Shown: positions 37,736 through 47,337, counted from the first letter of the stretch. The stretch is 64,000 nt of DNA from Adhaeribacter aquaticus DSM 16391 (GCF_000473365.1 NZ_KI421517.1:2381504-2445503); one strand, 5' to 3'. The notes: generated by a model from the letters alone, not told the origin. Translations and numbers: made by a program.

Positions 37736-40243
37736 TTACAAACTTATTACATTAGGATTGGCAGGCGCCGGTTGTTGATCCAGAATTGTTAGCTGTAACG
37801 GCTTGTTAACTTTTTCCGGTAATAAAGCTATTTGCAATACTTCTTCCACCCGATCTACATAATGAATAGTTAAACCTTTTAAATATTCAGCTGCTATTTC
37901 ACTAATGTCTTTTTTATTTTTAACACAAAGAATTACATCTTTTATACCTGCCCGTTTTGCGGCCAAGATTTTTTCCTTAATACCTCCAACCGGTAAAACT
38001 TTACCTCTTAAAGTTATTTCACCCGTCATAGCCAAATGCGAACGTACTTTGCGTTGCGTAAACACTGAGGCTATAGAGGTAAATATGGCTATACCCGCCG
38101 AAGGCCCATCTTTAGGCACGGCTCCTTCCGGGAAGTGAATGTGTAAATCGTACTGATCGAAAAGACGGTAGTCGATGTGTAAATCTTCAGCGTGGGCCTT
38201 TAAGTAAGAAACTGCGGTAACAGCCGATTCTTTCATAACATCACCTAACTGCCCCGATAAAGTTAGTTTGCCTTTGCCCCGACTTACCAGCGATTCAATG
38301 AATAATATATCACCACCCACCGAGGTCCAGGCTAAACCAGTAACCACACCTGCGGTTTCGTTATCCTGGTAAAACTCTTTATCAAAGATTTCCGGGCCTA
38401 ATATTTTAACTACATCAGCCGGTTCCAGTGTCTTTTTATATTCTTCCTCCAGAGCTTTGGATTTGGCAATATTCCGCACTAAAGCTCCCAATTTACGCTC
38501 CAGATTCCGCACACCTGATTCCCGAGTGTAATCTTCTATTACTTTCTGAATAGCTGGCGTAGATACATTTACATCCTTTACATCCAATCCATGCTCTGCT
38601 TTTTGCTTAGGCACCAGGTGCTTCTTCGCAATCTCTACCTTTTCTTCAATGGTGTACCCGGTAATATCTATAATCTCCATCCGGTCGCGGAGGGCGGGCT
38701 GAATGGTATCCAGGGCATTTGCCGTAGCAATAAATAACACCTTAGACAGATCATATTCTACTTCCAGATAATTATCGACAAAGGTGCTGTTTTGCTCCGG
38801 ATCCAATACTTCTAATAAGGCGGATGAAGGATCGCCTCTAAAATCAGAGCTGATTTTATCTATTTCGTCCAGCACCACAACAGGGTTGGATGAGCCTATT
38901 TTTTTAATATTATTAATAATCCGGCCTGGCATGGCTCCTACATAGGTTTTGCGGTGCCCCCGTATTTCTGCTTCGTCGCGGACCCCACCTAAGGACATAC
39001 GTATATATTTACGGCCTAACGATTTAGCAATAGAACGGCCTAAGGAAGTTTTACCTACACCCGGAGGCCCAAATAAACACAAGATAGGTGCTTTCATATC
39101 GTTCTTTAGCTTTAATACTGCTAAATATTCAATAATCCGCTCTTTTACCTTTTCCAGCCCATAATGGTCGGCATCTAATATTTTCTTGGTACGCTTCAGG
39201 TTAAAGTTATCTTTGGTGTACTCGCCCCACGGCAACTCCAGCATAAACTCGGCGTAATTCAGCGCCACCGGGTATTCGGCCGCTGCCGGATTAATACGCG
39301 AAAGTTTATCCAGTTCTTTATTAAAATGTTTTGCTACCACTTCCGGCCATTTCTTTTTAGCTGCGGTCTGCCGCAACTTTTCAAGTTCCTGATCGGGCCC
39401 GTCAAAACCTAATTCATCCTGGAGCACTTTAATTTGTTGCCGCAGAAAATAATCACGCTGTTGCTGATCAATATCTGTATGAACCTTTGTCTGAATTTCC
39501 TGCTTAATTTCCAGCAGTTGAATTTCCTTCATCATAAGCTCCAGCAAAGTAGTACCCCGCTCAACCCCATCATTAATTTCGAGTAGCTTTTGCTTAAGCT
39601 GTACTTCCACATTAATGTTGGAAGACAAGAAATGGGTTAAAAAGCTTGGGCTATCTATATTATCTAAAGCAATCTGGGCTTCCTGTGGAATTTCAGGATT
39701 CAATTTCAGCATTTTGGCCGCCGCATCTTTCAGCGACTGCACCAAGGCCTTTACTTCCCGGCTTTTCTTGTTAGGAAAAGTCTCCGTACAATATTTTACT
39801 TTAGCCGATAAAAAAGGAATATCCTGCACAACCTCTTCTATCTCGAAACGGCTCTGCCCCTGAATAATAATGGTAGTATTTCCGTCCGGCAATACCAGCA
39901 TTTTTAATATTTTGGCCATGGTGCCTATCTTATACAAATCTTCCACGGCAGGATCATCGCTGGTAATATTTTTTTGCGCAACTACTCCTATAATTTTATT
40001 ACCCCGATAGGCTTTTCTAACCAGGCGGATGGATTTTTTCCGGGTAACAGTTACCGGCAATACTACGCCCGGGAAAAGTACTGTATTGCGAACCGGCAAT
40101 ATGGGTAAAGTAGTAGGCTCTTCTTTTTCCTCATTATCGTCATTCGGATCAGTGGTAATGATTGAAATAAGGTCTTCCGTATCCTCCCCCGCTAAATCAG
40201 TTAACAAAAGATTATGAAGAAAATTGTTTAGAGTATAATTCAT
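37736..40243 (-). CDS. lon: ATP-dependent protease Lon
   Basis: Lon is a cytosolic AAA+ serine protease that removes damaged and short-lived proteins. From ATG 40243 it has 835 residues, in the normal range; a TTG 30 bases further up gives a less likely longer form. The N-terminal LON substrate-binding domain starts LPILPVRNTVLFPGVVLPVTV. The AAA+ module has Walker A GPPGVGKTSL and Walker B VVLDEIDKIS. The protease domain has the Ser-Lys dyad: DGPSAGIAIF and PVGGIKEKILAAKRAG. A sigma-54-like promoter box lies about 87 bp upstream, resembling that of dnaK, so the two may share heat- or stress-linked control. Confidence 0.97.
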   Translation of the reverse strand: MNYTLNNFLHNLLLTDLAGEDTEDLISIITTDPNDDNEEKEEPTTLPILPVRNTVLFPGVVLPVTVTRKKSIRLVRKAYRGNKIIGVVAQKNITSDDPAVEDLYKIGTMAKILKMLVLPDGNTTIIIQGQSRFEIEEVVQDIPFLSAKVKYCTETFPNKKSREVKALVQSLKDAAAKMLKLNPEIPQEAQIALDNIDSPSFLTHFLSSNINVEVQLKQKLLEINDGVERGTTLLELMMKEIQLLEIKQEIQTKVHTDIDQQQRDYFLRQQIKVLQDELGFDGPDQELEKLRQTAAKKKWPEVVAKHFNKELDKLSRINPAAAEYPVALNYAEFMLELPWGEYTKDNFNLKRTKKILDADHYGLEKVKERIIEYLAVLKLKNDMKAPILCLFGPPGVGKTSLGRSIAKSLGRKYIRMSLGGVRDEAEIRGHRKTYVGAMPGRIINNIKKIGSSNPVVVLDEIDKISSDFRGDPSSALLEVLDPEQNSTFVDNYLEVEYDLSKVLFIATANALDTIQPALRDRMEIIDITGYTIEEKVEIAKKHLVPKQKAEHGLDVKDVNVSTPAIQKVIEDYTRESGVRNLERKLGALVRNIAKSKALEEEYKKTLEPADVVKILGPEIFDKEFYQDNETAGVVTGLAWTSVGGDILFIESLVSRGKGKLTLSGQLGDVMKESAVTAVSYLKAHAEDLHIDYRLFDQYDLHIHFPEGAVPKDGPSAGIAIFTSIASVFTQRKVRSHLAMTGEITLRGKVLPVGGIKEKILAAKRAGIKDVILCVKNKKDISEIAAEYLKGLTIHYVDRVEEVLQIALLPEKVNKPLQLTILDQQPAPANPNVISL

Positions 40244-40314
40244 ATAATATGATAGGTGCCAAAATGGCAGCAATAAATCAAAGTCACGCCTAATTCAGGT
40301 GAACCAAATAATAT

Positions 40315-40330
40315 TTCAAGCCCCGTGCCA
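40315..40330 (-). promoter_or_regulatory. Sigma-54-like -24/-12 promoter of lon
   Basis: On the minus strand TGGCACGGGGCTTGAA matches consensus TGGCACGRNNNTTGCW at every defined base except the C of the -12 GC. The lon ATG is 87 bp downstream of the first T. It shares 12 of 14 bases with the box upstream of dnaK. Confidence 0.5.
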
Positions 40331-40500
40331 ATAATAAATTTACTGTCAAAGGGATAAAGTTAACTAAAATATAAAATTTAAAAAATTTAGCTTTATTCTT
40401 TCAAAAATCAAATAGATTATAAAACGAGATACGATAAAAAAGGATAAATTTGAATTTGGGTTAGGAATGGTGACTATAAATTTAATACAATAAATCGGTA

Positions 40501-42513
40501 ATGAAGAATAATCTGCTACTTGGTTTACTCTTCTGGCTATGGATGCCTTCTGTTTCATTTGCCCAGGCACCCAAAGAACCGCAAATAATTTTAAGTAAAA
40601 GAATACAAACAGACACCGCCGCCCACAGAACTGCCCCTAAACCGGAAGTTGCCATTGATTTCCCGAATGTAAACAAAATTCCTTTTTATGAAGACCGGAA
40701 AAAGCTCCGGGCCATTGAAAAACTAGAGCGCCGGCATAACTGGCAAAAAGCACTACCCCTTTTAGCAGAATATGTCAAAAATTTTGGCGTTGAAAATTTT
40801 TATAAAACCACGCCTTTACTTTGGCGGTTAGCCCAATTGTACGAACGTGTAGGCGACGAAGACCGAGCCAAAGCTTATTACCGGTTAGTTTTAAAACACC
40901 ACCGGCAGGACATCCGGAAAATACAGCTGTATTACGACTCGCTGGAGGCAAAAAACAAAACCTTATATGTGCCGCTAAAACATTATTACGAACTGGTTGA
41001 ATATCGAAAATCAATCAACACTTTTCATCCGCCAAGAGGTATTTACCTGAATATGGGGCAGGAAGTAAATTCCAAATACGAAGATTATGCGCCCATTCTT
41101 TCGCCTAATAATGATCGGCTGATTTTCTCTTCTAAGCGGGTACGCCGTAAGGGCATGAATAGTACCGCTAATGAGGATCTCTTTTATTCGGAGTACAATG
41201 GCATTTCCTGGGAAGAAGCCAAACCATTTGCAAAACCAATCAATAGTGTGTACAACGAAGGTTCGGCCTGCATGAGCAAAGACGGACAAACCTTATATTT
41301 TACCCGTTGCGAATGCCCGGATTGCCATGGCAATTGCGACTTATTTATGGCTAAAAAATTGAAGGATGGCTCCTGGGGTAATATTCGGAATTTGGGTCCT
41401 AATGTAAACAGCAAAGCCTGGGACTCTCATCCCAGTTTGTCAAAAAACGAAGACACCCTATATTTTGCTTCTGATCGGTTAGGCGGCTTTGGCATGTCAG
41501 ATATCTATTTTACCTATAAACTAAAGAATGGTCAATGGGCACCGGCTCAAAACATGGGACCGATTATTAATACCCGCGACAGCGAAGTTAGCCCGTTTTT
41601 TCACCCGCTGTACCAGGTATTGTACTTTAGCTCCAGAGGGCAATTATTAAATAACGGTGATTTTGACATTTATAAAACGTACCGTGTTAATGGTCGTTGG
41701 CAGGAACCCCGTAATATAGGCCCTTTGGTAAATGGCAAGGGCAGCGAATATTATTTTACCATTGACAGCAATTCCAGGAACCTCTACTACGCCCGCTCCG
41801 AAGAAAATGATCTTAAAAACCTGGATCTATTTTCTTTTCCTCTCCCTATGGAAGCACATCCGCTGGCTGTTACCAAAGTAGAAGGCACCCTGGTTGATTC
41901 TGCCTCTCACAAACCCCTATCCGGCATTATTTCTATTATTGATTTAGATCATGGCGTTGAAGTTGCCTCTAAATACCTCCGGGAGGATGGCTCGTTTGAT
42001 TTTGATTTAATTGACAATAACCGGTACATGATGATTATTCAAAGCCCGGACTTCTTTAGTATTGAAAAAGAGTTCGACTTGAAACAGGATACAATCTTCA
42101 AAATCATGACGTCAGTTATAGATTATAGCATTCCGCTTATATTTAAAAATATTGAATTTGATGAAGGGAAAGCCAGGATTAAGTCCAACATGGAAGGTAT
42201 CCTGGACAGAATTATCTATTTTCTGGTAGATCATCCAACGTTTGGATTAAAAATAGAGGGCCACACCGATAACACTGGGGATCCAAACCTTAATTTGGAT
42301 TTATCACAAAAGCGGGCTGATGCAATAAAAAAATATATAATGGATAAAGGCAAAATACCTGAAGACCGCATAGAGGCCTGGGGCTATGGCAGTTCTATGC
42401 CTTTAAAAGAAGAGAAAACAAAAGAAGATCAACAGATAAACCGACGAGTGGAATTCAAGATAATTCAGCCAAAGACTCCGCCCGGTCAGGTTCCAAATCA
42501 AGGTGGTAACTAA
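40501..42513 (+). CDS. PorE-like OmpA-family protein (TPR, beta-propeller, CRD, OmpA)
   Basis: A 670-residue envelope protein. A signal peptide (1-22, ending SFAQ) leads into a TPR-like helical part (about 70-170), then a PD40/WD40-like propeller (about 190-440; repeats such as DRLIFSSKR, TLYFTRCE, TLYFASDR, LYFSSRG). A carboxypeptidase-regulatory-like domain (about 455-540) and a C-terminal OmpA domain follow (about 555-660; IEGHTDNTGDPNLNLDLSQ and RADAIKKYIMDKG), which binds peptidoglycan. The domain order equals that of PorE, the peptidoglycan-bound T9SS protein, and porQ lies 2.8 kb away. The family assignment is an inference from domain order. Two cysteine-rich spots (CECPDCHGNC) may form disulfides. 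Confidence 0.85.
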   Translation: MKNNLLLGLLFWLWMPSVSFAQAPKEPQIILSKRIQTDTAAHRTAPKPEVAIDFPNVNKIPFYEDRKKLRAIEKLERRHNWQKALPLLAEYVKNFGVENFYKTTPLLWRLAQLYERVGDEDRAKAYYRLVLKHHRQDIRKIQLYYDSLEAKNKTLYVPLKHYYELVEYRKSINTFHPPRGIYLNMGQEVNSKYEDYAPILSPNNDRLIFSSKRVRRKGMNSTANEDLFYSEYNGISWEEAKPFAKPINSVYNEGSACMSKDGQTLYFTRCECPDCHGNCDLFMAKKLKDGSWGNIRNLGPNVNSKAWDSHPSLSKNEDTLYFASDRLGGFGMSDIYFTYKLKNGQWAPAQNMGPIINTRDSEVSPFFHPLYQVLYFSSRGQLLNNGDFDIYKTYRVNGRWQEPRNIGPLVNGKGSEYYFTIDSNSRNLYYARSEENDLKNLDLFSFPLPMEAHPLAVTKVEGTLVDSASHKPLSGIISIIDLDHGVEVASKYLREDGSFDFDLIDNNRYMMIIQSPDFFSIEKEFDLKQDTIFKIMTSVIDYSIPLIFKNIEFDEGKARIKSNMEGILDRIIYFLVDHPTFGLKIEGHTDNTGDPNLNLDLSQKRADAIKKYIMDKGKIPEDRIEAWGYGSSMPLKEEKTKEDQQINRRVEFKIIQPKTPPGQVPNQGGN

Positions 42514-42543
42514 AGGACGTAAAACTGATAAAGGAGTGAAAAG

Positions 42544-42602
42544 ATACTAGATAACAAGAAAGGGCCGGTAAAATGTACCGGCCCTTTCTTGTTATCTAGT
42601 AT
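42544..42602. terminator. Bidirectional terminator between OmpA gene and rseP
   Basis: A perfect 27-bp stem starting ATACTAGATAACAAGAAAGG with a 5-base loop AAATG, between converging genes (OmpA stop at 42513, rseP stop at 42615). The stem shares AACAAGAAAGG with the susD palindrome. Confidence 0.9.
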
Positions 42603-42614
42603 TATCAATTTCTA

Positions 42615-43928
42615 TTAGAATATCAGTTTAAATACATCGTTACCGATAGCAAATGCCATTAAACCCAGCAATAAAACCATACCCACCTTTTGGGCATTCT
42701 CCAGGAATTTGTCAGAAGGCTTTTGCCCCGTAACAATTTCATACGTCAGGAACAAAACGTGCCCGCCATCTAAAGCCGGAATAGGTAAGAAGTTCATAAA
42801 GGCCAATACCATAGAAAGCATACCTACTATAAACCAGAAGTTTTGCCAACTAAAGGTGCTACCAAATACCTGCGCAATGCCAATAGGGCCGCTTAAAGAC
42901 TTAGAAGCAGAAGCCTCGCCCCGGAAAATTTTCCCAAACCCTTTAATATTAGCCGTAATAACGCCAAATGCTTTTTGCGTACCCACCGGAATTGATTCTG
43001 CCAAGGTATAATCCCGCATAGAATACTGTAGCAATGGGGCACGTTCAAACCCTAATTTACCGTCTTCATCAATATTTGCGGTTAAGTTTATAATTTGTCC
43101 GGCCCGATCGACACTTAGGTTAACCTGCTTGCCTTTATTAGCCAGTAACGCTAACTGCAGGTTATGGAAATAAGGCGTTTCAAGCGTATTTACTTTTACA
43201 ATTTTATCACCTGGTTTTAAACCTGCTTTATCGGCAGGTTTGCCAGCCAGAACCCTTCCTACTTCAAAAGGCAGAATAATTTCTACAAAGCGCATCTGAT
43301 CTTTGTTGTCTGCCATTTTATCCATCAAATCGTTTGGAATAGGAATATTTACCTCCTGCCCATTCCGATTTACGGTATAATAACCATTCTTAGAAAGCAA
43401 TACATCCGGTTCATAAATGTCATCAAAGTTTTCAAACGGTTTCCCGTTGATCTTTACAATTTTATCTCCGGTCTGGAAACCCATTTGCTTGCCCAACTCA
43501 TTAGGTACAACGCCATATTTTACCTCCTTAGCTGGCAAGTAAGGCTCGCCATACATATTGGTAAGGATAATAAAAATGATTACACCCGTGATAACATTTA
43601 CAATAATGCCGCCCATCATTACAATCAGGCGCTGCCAGGCTGGTTTAGCCCGGAATTCATATGGCTGCGGTTCCTGACCCATAGCAGCCGTATCTAAGGA
43701 TTCATCAATCATTCCGGAAATTTTCACAAATCCCCCTAACGGAATGGCACCGATCATGTATTCTGTTTCGCCGATTTGTTTACTAATTACTTTAGGCGGA
43801 AACCCAATAGCATATTTTTCAACCCGCATCCCAAACCACTTGGCCGTTAGCATATGACCGAGTTCATGTAATCCAACTAATATTGTTAGGCCCAGAATTA
43901 ACTGGCCAACCATTACTAAAATATCCAT
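42615..43928 (-). CDS. rseP: Site-2 intramembrane metalloprotease RseP
   Basis: RseP cuts membrane-spanning anti-sigma factors and signal peptides within the inner membrane, as part of the sigma-E-like envelope-stress cascade. From ATG 43928 it has 437 residues (a TTG one codon earlier is a less likely start). The zinc motif HELGH is at residues 21-25 in the first transmembrane helix. Two PDZ-like regions (about 110-290) and a third zinc ligand motif PIPALDGGHVLF near 383 follow, with the C-terminal helix near the end. It follows dxr on the same strand with an 84-bp gap, a pairing frequent in Bacteroidota. Confidence 0.95.
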   Translation of the reverse strand: MDILVMVGQLILGLTILVGLHELGHMLTAKWFGMRVEKYAIGFPPKVISKQIGETEYMIGAIPLGGFVKISGMIDESLDTAAMGQEPQPYEFRAKPAWQRLIVMMGGIIVNVITGVIIFIILTNMYGEPYLPAKEVKYGVVPNELGKQMGFQTGDKIVKINGKPFENFDDIYEPDVLLSKNGYYTVNRNGQEVNIPIPNDLMDKMADNKDQMRFVEIILPFEVGRVLAGKPADKAGLKPGDKIVKVNTLETPYFHNLQLALLANKGKQVNLSVDRAGQIINLTANIDEDGKLGFERAPLLQYSMRDYTLAESIPVGTQKAFGVITANIKGFGKIFRGEASASKSLSGPIGIAQVFGSTFSWQNFWFIVGMLSMVLAFMNFLPIPALDGGHVLFLTYEIVTGQKPSDKFLENAQKVGMVLLLGLMAFAIGNDVFKLIF

Positions 43929-44012
43929 CAAAAATTATTAAGCGCTTATTGTATGTAGGTGCAATTAAATCAATTTATAGAACAATCTCACCTAGCTTTG
44001 GTTTAAAACAAT

Positions 44013-45173
44013 TTATTTTATATATTCTTTTGCCATCTTACGCGTTTCTGCATCGGTTAAGGCATAATCTTCTAAGGCGGGCTGCGTTAAAAAAGAAGCT
44101 TTAGCCATGCAATCTTCAATTAAATCAGACATGGCCAAAAAGCCTATTTTATCCTGTAAAAAAGCTTGAACGGCTATTTCATTTGCTGCATTTAAGATGC
44201 AAGGCATATTACCACCCTGCTCCATTGCTTTATAAGCCAACTCTAAATTCCGGAATGTAGCAATATCTGGCTCTTCAAACGTAAGTTGGGAGAAATTAGT
44301 AAAACTAAAACGCGGAAAATCAGACTTTAGTCTGTCTGGGTAACTTAAGGCGTACTGGATGGGCAGTTTCATATCTGGTAAGCCCAGCTGTGCTTTAATG
44401 GAACCATCCTCAAACTGCACCAGCGAATGCACAATAGATTGCGGATGCACCACTACCTCAATTTGCTTATCCTGAAGCCCGAAAAGCCATTTTGCTTCTA
44501 TTACTTCTAAGCCTTTGTTCATTAAAGAAGCTGAATCAATGGTTATTTTGGCTCCCATATCCCAATTAGGATGTTTAAGGGCATGCTCTTTGGTTACACT
44601 TTGCAAAAAGGCAAGATCTTTACCCCGGAAAGGCCCACCAGAAGCAGTAAGAATTATTTTTTCAATAGGATTATGGAATTCACCGGCCAAACACTGAAAA
44701 ATAGCACTGTGCTCCGAATCAACCGGATAAATATTAACTCCTTTTTGCCGCGCCAGCCGGGTAATAAGTTCCCCAGCTACTACCAGGGTTTCTTTATTTG
44801 CTAATGCAATACTTTTCCCAAATTCAATTGCCCGGACAGTTGGTTTTAAACCAGCGTAACCTACCATAGCAGTTAAAACCACATCTACCGTTTCCATCTC
44901 TACTACCGAACAGAGTGCATTTTCTCCGGCATATACTTTTATATCGTGGACATCTAAAGCATTAAAAACCTCCTCGTATAAAGCTTCATTGCCTATTACT
45001 ACTACATTTGGCTTAAAGGTAATGGCCTGTTGTATCAATAACCGCGCATTATTATTGGCAGTTAATGCTTCTAGTTCAAAAGCCTCCGGATGCGCCTCTA
45101 TAACTTCCAACGCTTGCGTTCCAATTGAGCCGGTGGAACCCAGAATGGCAATTCTTTTTTTCTTATTATTCAA
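44013..45173 (-). CDS. dxr: 1-deoxy-D-xylulose-5-phosphate reductoisomerase
   Basis: Dxr makes 2-C-methyl-D-erythritol 4-phosphate, the first committed step of the non-mevalonate isoprenoid pathway, using NADPH and Mn or Mg. The 386-residue length is normal. The NADPH motif is GSTGSIG (residues 12-18), PVDSEHSAIFQ and SGGPFRG bind substrate and metal, and MNKGLEVIEA follows near 213. The frame has only TTG at 45171-45173 as a start codon before the Rossmann motif, with an in-frame TAG 18 bp further upstream, so translation begins at an unusual TTG. Likely operon: dxr then rseP. Confidence 0.96.
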   Translation of the reverse strand: MNNKKKRIAILGSTGSIGTQALEVIEAHPEAFELEALTANNNARLLIQQAITFKPNVVVIGNEALYEEVFNALDVHDIKVYAGENALCSVVEMETVDVVLTAMVGYAGLKPTVRAIEFGKSIALANKETLVVAGELITRLARQKGVNIYPVDSEHSAIFQCLAGEFHNPIEKIILTASGGPFRGKDLAFLQSVTKEHALKHPNWDMGAKITIDSASLMNKGLEVIEAKWLFGLQDKQIEVVVHPQSIVHSLVQFEDGSIKAQLGLPDMKLPIQYALSYPDRLKSDFPRFSFTNFSQLTFEEPDIATFRNLELAYKAMEQGGNMPCILNAANEIAVQAFLQDKIGFLAMSDLIEDCMAKASFLTQPALEDYALTDAETRKMAKEYIK

Positions 45174-45228
45174 AACGCTAGTTCTTACCTACTGAAAAGA
45201 ATATGTGGTTGTTTAAATTTTTGTAAAG

Positions 45229-46719
45229 CTAAATAGCACTAAGTTTATCAGCAATATTCCGGTCATTACTTAAACGCGGAACTTTATTCTGCCCGCCCAA
45301 TTTGCCAATGCTTTTCATATAATCCTGGAAAGCATGCGGCCGCAGCGCATTAATTTTAAGCGTTTGCAAAATATTACCTGAAATTAAATCATCGTAATAG
45401 GTATTAAACTTACGCAACTGCAAATCTAACTCCTTTTCAAATGCTTTCAAATCCTGGGGTTGGCGGGCAAACTCAATTAGCCACTCATGATGCGATTGCC
45501 CCTGACCTGCACTTACGAAAGGGGCCACGGTAAATTCGGTTACTTCTGCTTCCGGAAATTGGACCATCGTAAGTCGCAAAGCTTTTTCTACTTCTTCTCC
45601 AATAACATGTTCACCAAAAGCAGAAATAAAATGTTTTATTCGGCCTGATACTACTAACTTATAAGGTTTAACAGAAGTAAACTTTACGGTATCGCCAACC
45701 GAGTAACTCCATAAGCCGGCGTTACTGCTTACTACTAAAGCATAATTAACGCCAACTTCTACTTCACCAATAGTCAGGCGGGTTGGGTTGGGGTTAAAGT
45801 ATTCTTCGGCAGGTATAAATTCATAGAAAATCCCGCTATTTAAAAGAAGTAACAACCCTGGGTCGGACTGGGAATTTTGGTAAGCAAAAAAACCTTCTGA
45901 GGCAGGGAATAATTCAATAGAATCAATGGGCCTGCCGATGGTTTGCATTAATTTAGCGCGGTAAGGCTCAAAATTTACGCCGCCATACACAAACAACGAA
46001 AAATTTGGAAAAACATCTTTAATGGGCTTGCCGGTCCGTTGTACAATCCGATCAAAATACATTTGTACCCACGGTGGTATACCCGAAATCAGGGTCATAG
46101 GCTGATTAATTGTTTCACCTATGATAGCATCTAACTTAGTTTCCCAATCCTCAATACAATTAGTTTTATAATTTGGTAATTGATTAGTGCGCAAATAACC
46201 CGGCACATGATGATTGGAAATACCAGATAAGCGTCCTGTTTTTATACCTCCTACCTCTTCCAGTTCCGGGCTACCCGACAAAAATATTAGTTTGCCATCC
46301 AAAAAAGCACTCTTACCTGTTTCGTAAATATAATCTAATAAAGCTTCTTTGGCGCCGTCTATATGATTGGAAATTGAATCTCGGGTAATAGGAATATATT
46401 TGGTTCCGGAAGTAGTCCCGGAGGTTTTAGCTAAATAAAGCGGCTTACCCGGCCATAGCACATTACTTTCACCTTGTTTTACCCGGTTAAAATATTGGGC
46501 AAGCCCCTCATAATCCCGCACGGGTACGGCCTTCGTATAGTCTGCATGCGTTTTAATATTTTTAAATCCATGTTCCTGACCAAAAGCTGTCTTAGCTCCT
46601 TGTATAACAAGTTCATTAAAAATAGCATGTTGTGCTGCTACCGGATTATTAATCCAGCTTTGGTTGCGGCGGTGCGTATAAGCAGCGAGAGGTTTACTTA
46701 ATAAAGCTTTTATCCCCAT
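45229..46719 (-). CDS. GH3-family acyl-adenylate/amino acid conjugase-like protein
   Basis: A 496-residue bacterial GH3-type protein. In plants GH3 enzymes join amino acids to acyl acids such as auxin via adenylate intermediates (ANL superfamily). AKTSGTTSGTKYIPIT near residue 93 is the phosphate-binding loop, FVYGGVNFEPYRAKL near 233 and PASEGFFAYQ near 258 are AMP-binding motifs, and GRIKHFISAFGEHVIGEEVE near 365 starts the C-terminal lid domain. ATG MGIKALLSK is the start. It is alone, upstream of dxr on the same strand with a 56-bp gap. The acyl substrate in bacteria is unknown. Confidence 0.88.
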   Translation of the reverse strand: MGIKALLSKPLAAYTHRRNQSWINNPVAAQHAIFNELVIQGAKTAFGQEHGFKNIKTHADYTKAVPVRDYEGLAQYFNRVKQGESNVLWPGKPLYLAKTSGTTSGTKYIPITRDSISNHIDGAKEALLDYIYETGKSAFLDGKLIFLSGSPELEEVGGIKTGRLSGISNHHVPGYLRTNQLPNYKTNCIEDWETKLDAIIGETINQPMTLISGIPPWVQMYFDRIVQRTGKPIKDVFPNFSLFVYGGVNFEPYRAKLMQTIGRPIDSIELFPASEGFFAYQNSQSDPGLLLLLNSGIFYEFIPAEEYFNPNPTRLTIGEVEVGVNYALVVSSNAGLWSYSVGDTVKFTSVKPYKLVVSGRIKHFISAFGEHVIGEEVEKALRLTMVQFPEAEVTEFTVAPFVSAGQGQSHHEWLIEFARQPQDLKAFEKELDLQLRKFNTYYDDLISGNILQTLKINALRPHAFQDYMKSIGKLGGQNKVPRLSNDRNIADKLSAI

Positions 46720-46891
46720 AAAGGATGGTAATTTTAATTTACTATCCGGCTAAATTACTAGGATATATGCGAAATAACTAACACAGCCAGTTTGGAAAGT
46801 ATACGCTTAAATAAGAAGCCTATTATATTAACCATTATTAATATTTTTAAGTAATTTACATAACGCTTACTTAACCCTAAACAAAATAACT

Positions 46892-47323
46892 ATGACAAAA
46901 CACAGCGCAAGCGCTATCTGGAACGGTGGCCTTAAAGATGGCAAAGGAAATGTATCTACCGGAAGCGGTGCCTTAAACAGCCCATTTTCTTTTAAAACCC
47001 GTTTTGAAGGAGATAAAAACGGAACTACGCCCGAAGAATTGATCGGGGCCGCTCATGCCGGATGCTTTTCAATGTTCCTGAGCAGCTTATTAGAAGGAGC
47101 TGGCCATCCGGCTAAACACATTAATACCGATGCGTCTGTAAACCTGGCCCAAACAGCAGATGGTCCGTTAATTGATAAAATAGAATTAACTACTGAAGTA
47201 GAAGCTCCCGGTTTAGACGATGCGCAGTTTCAGGAATTGGTCAAGAAAGCAAAAGAAGGCTGCCCGATTTCCAAAGCGCTTAAGTCGGTGCCCGATGTGA
47301 AAGTTAATGCGACTTTAAAATAA
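46892..47323 (+). CDS. OsmC-family peroxiredoxin-like protein
   Basis: A 143-residue OsmC-type thiol peroxidase, which reduces organic hydroperoxides with two cysteines in the cytosol. The first catalytic Cys lies in AAHAGCFSMFLSSLLE (about residue 55) and the second in KEGCPISKALKS (about residue 127), as in OsmC (the Arg in the N-terminal half may be in FKTRFEGD). Gene starts MTKHSASAIWNGG. It is monocistronic, with a terminator directly behind. A 1-Cys peroxiredoxin lies 0.7 kb away on the other strand. Confidence 0.93.
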   Translation: MTKHSASAIWNGGLKDGKGNVSTGSGALNSPFSFKTRFEGDKNGTTPEELIGAAHAGCFSMFLSSLLEGAGHPAKHINTDASVNLAQTADGPLIDKIELTTEVEAPGLDDAQFQELVKKAKEGCPISKALKSVPDVKVNATLK

Positions 47324-47337
47324 ATCAAAAACGAGTT

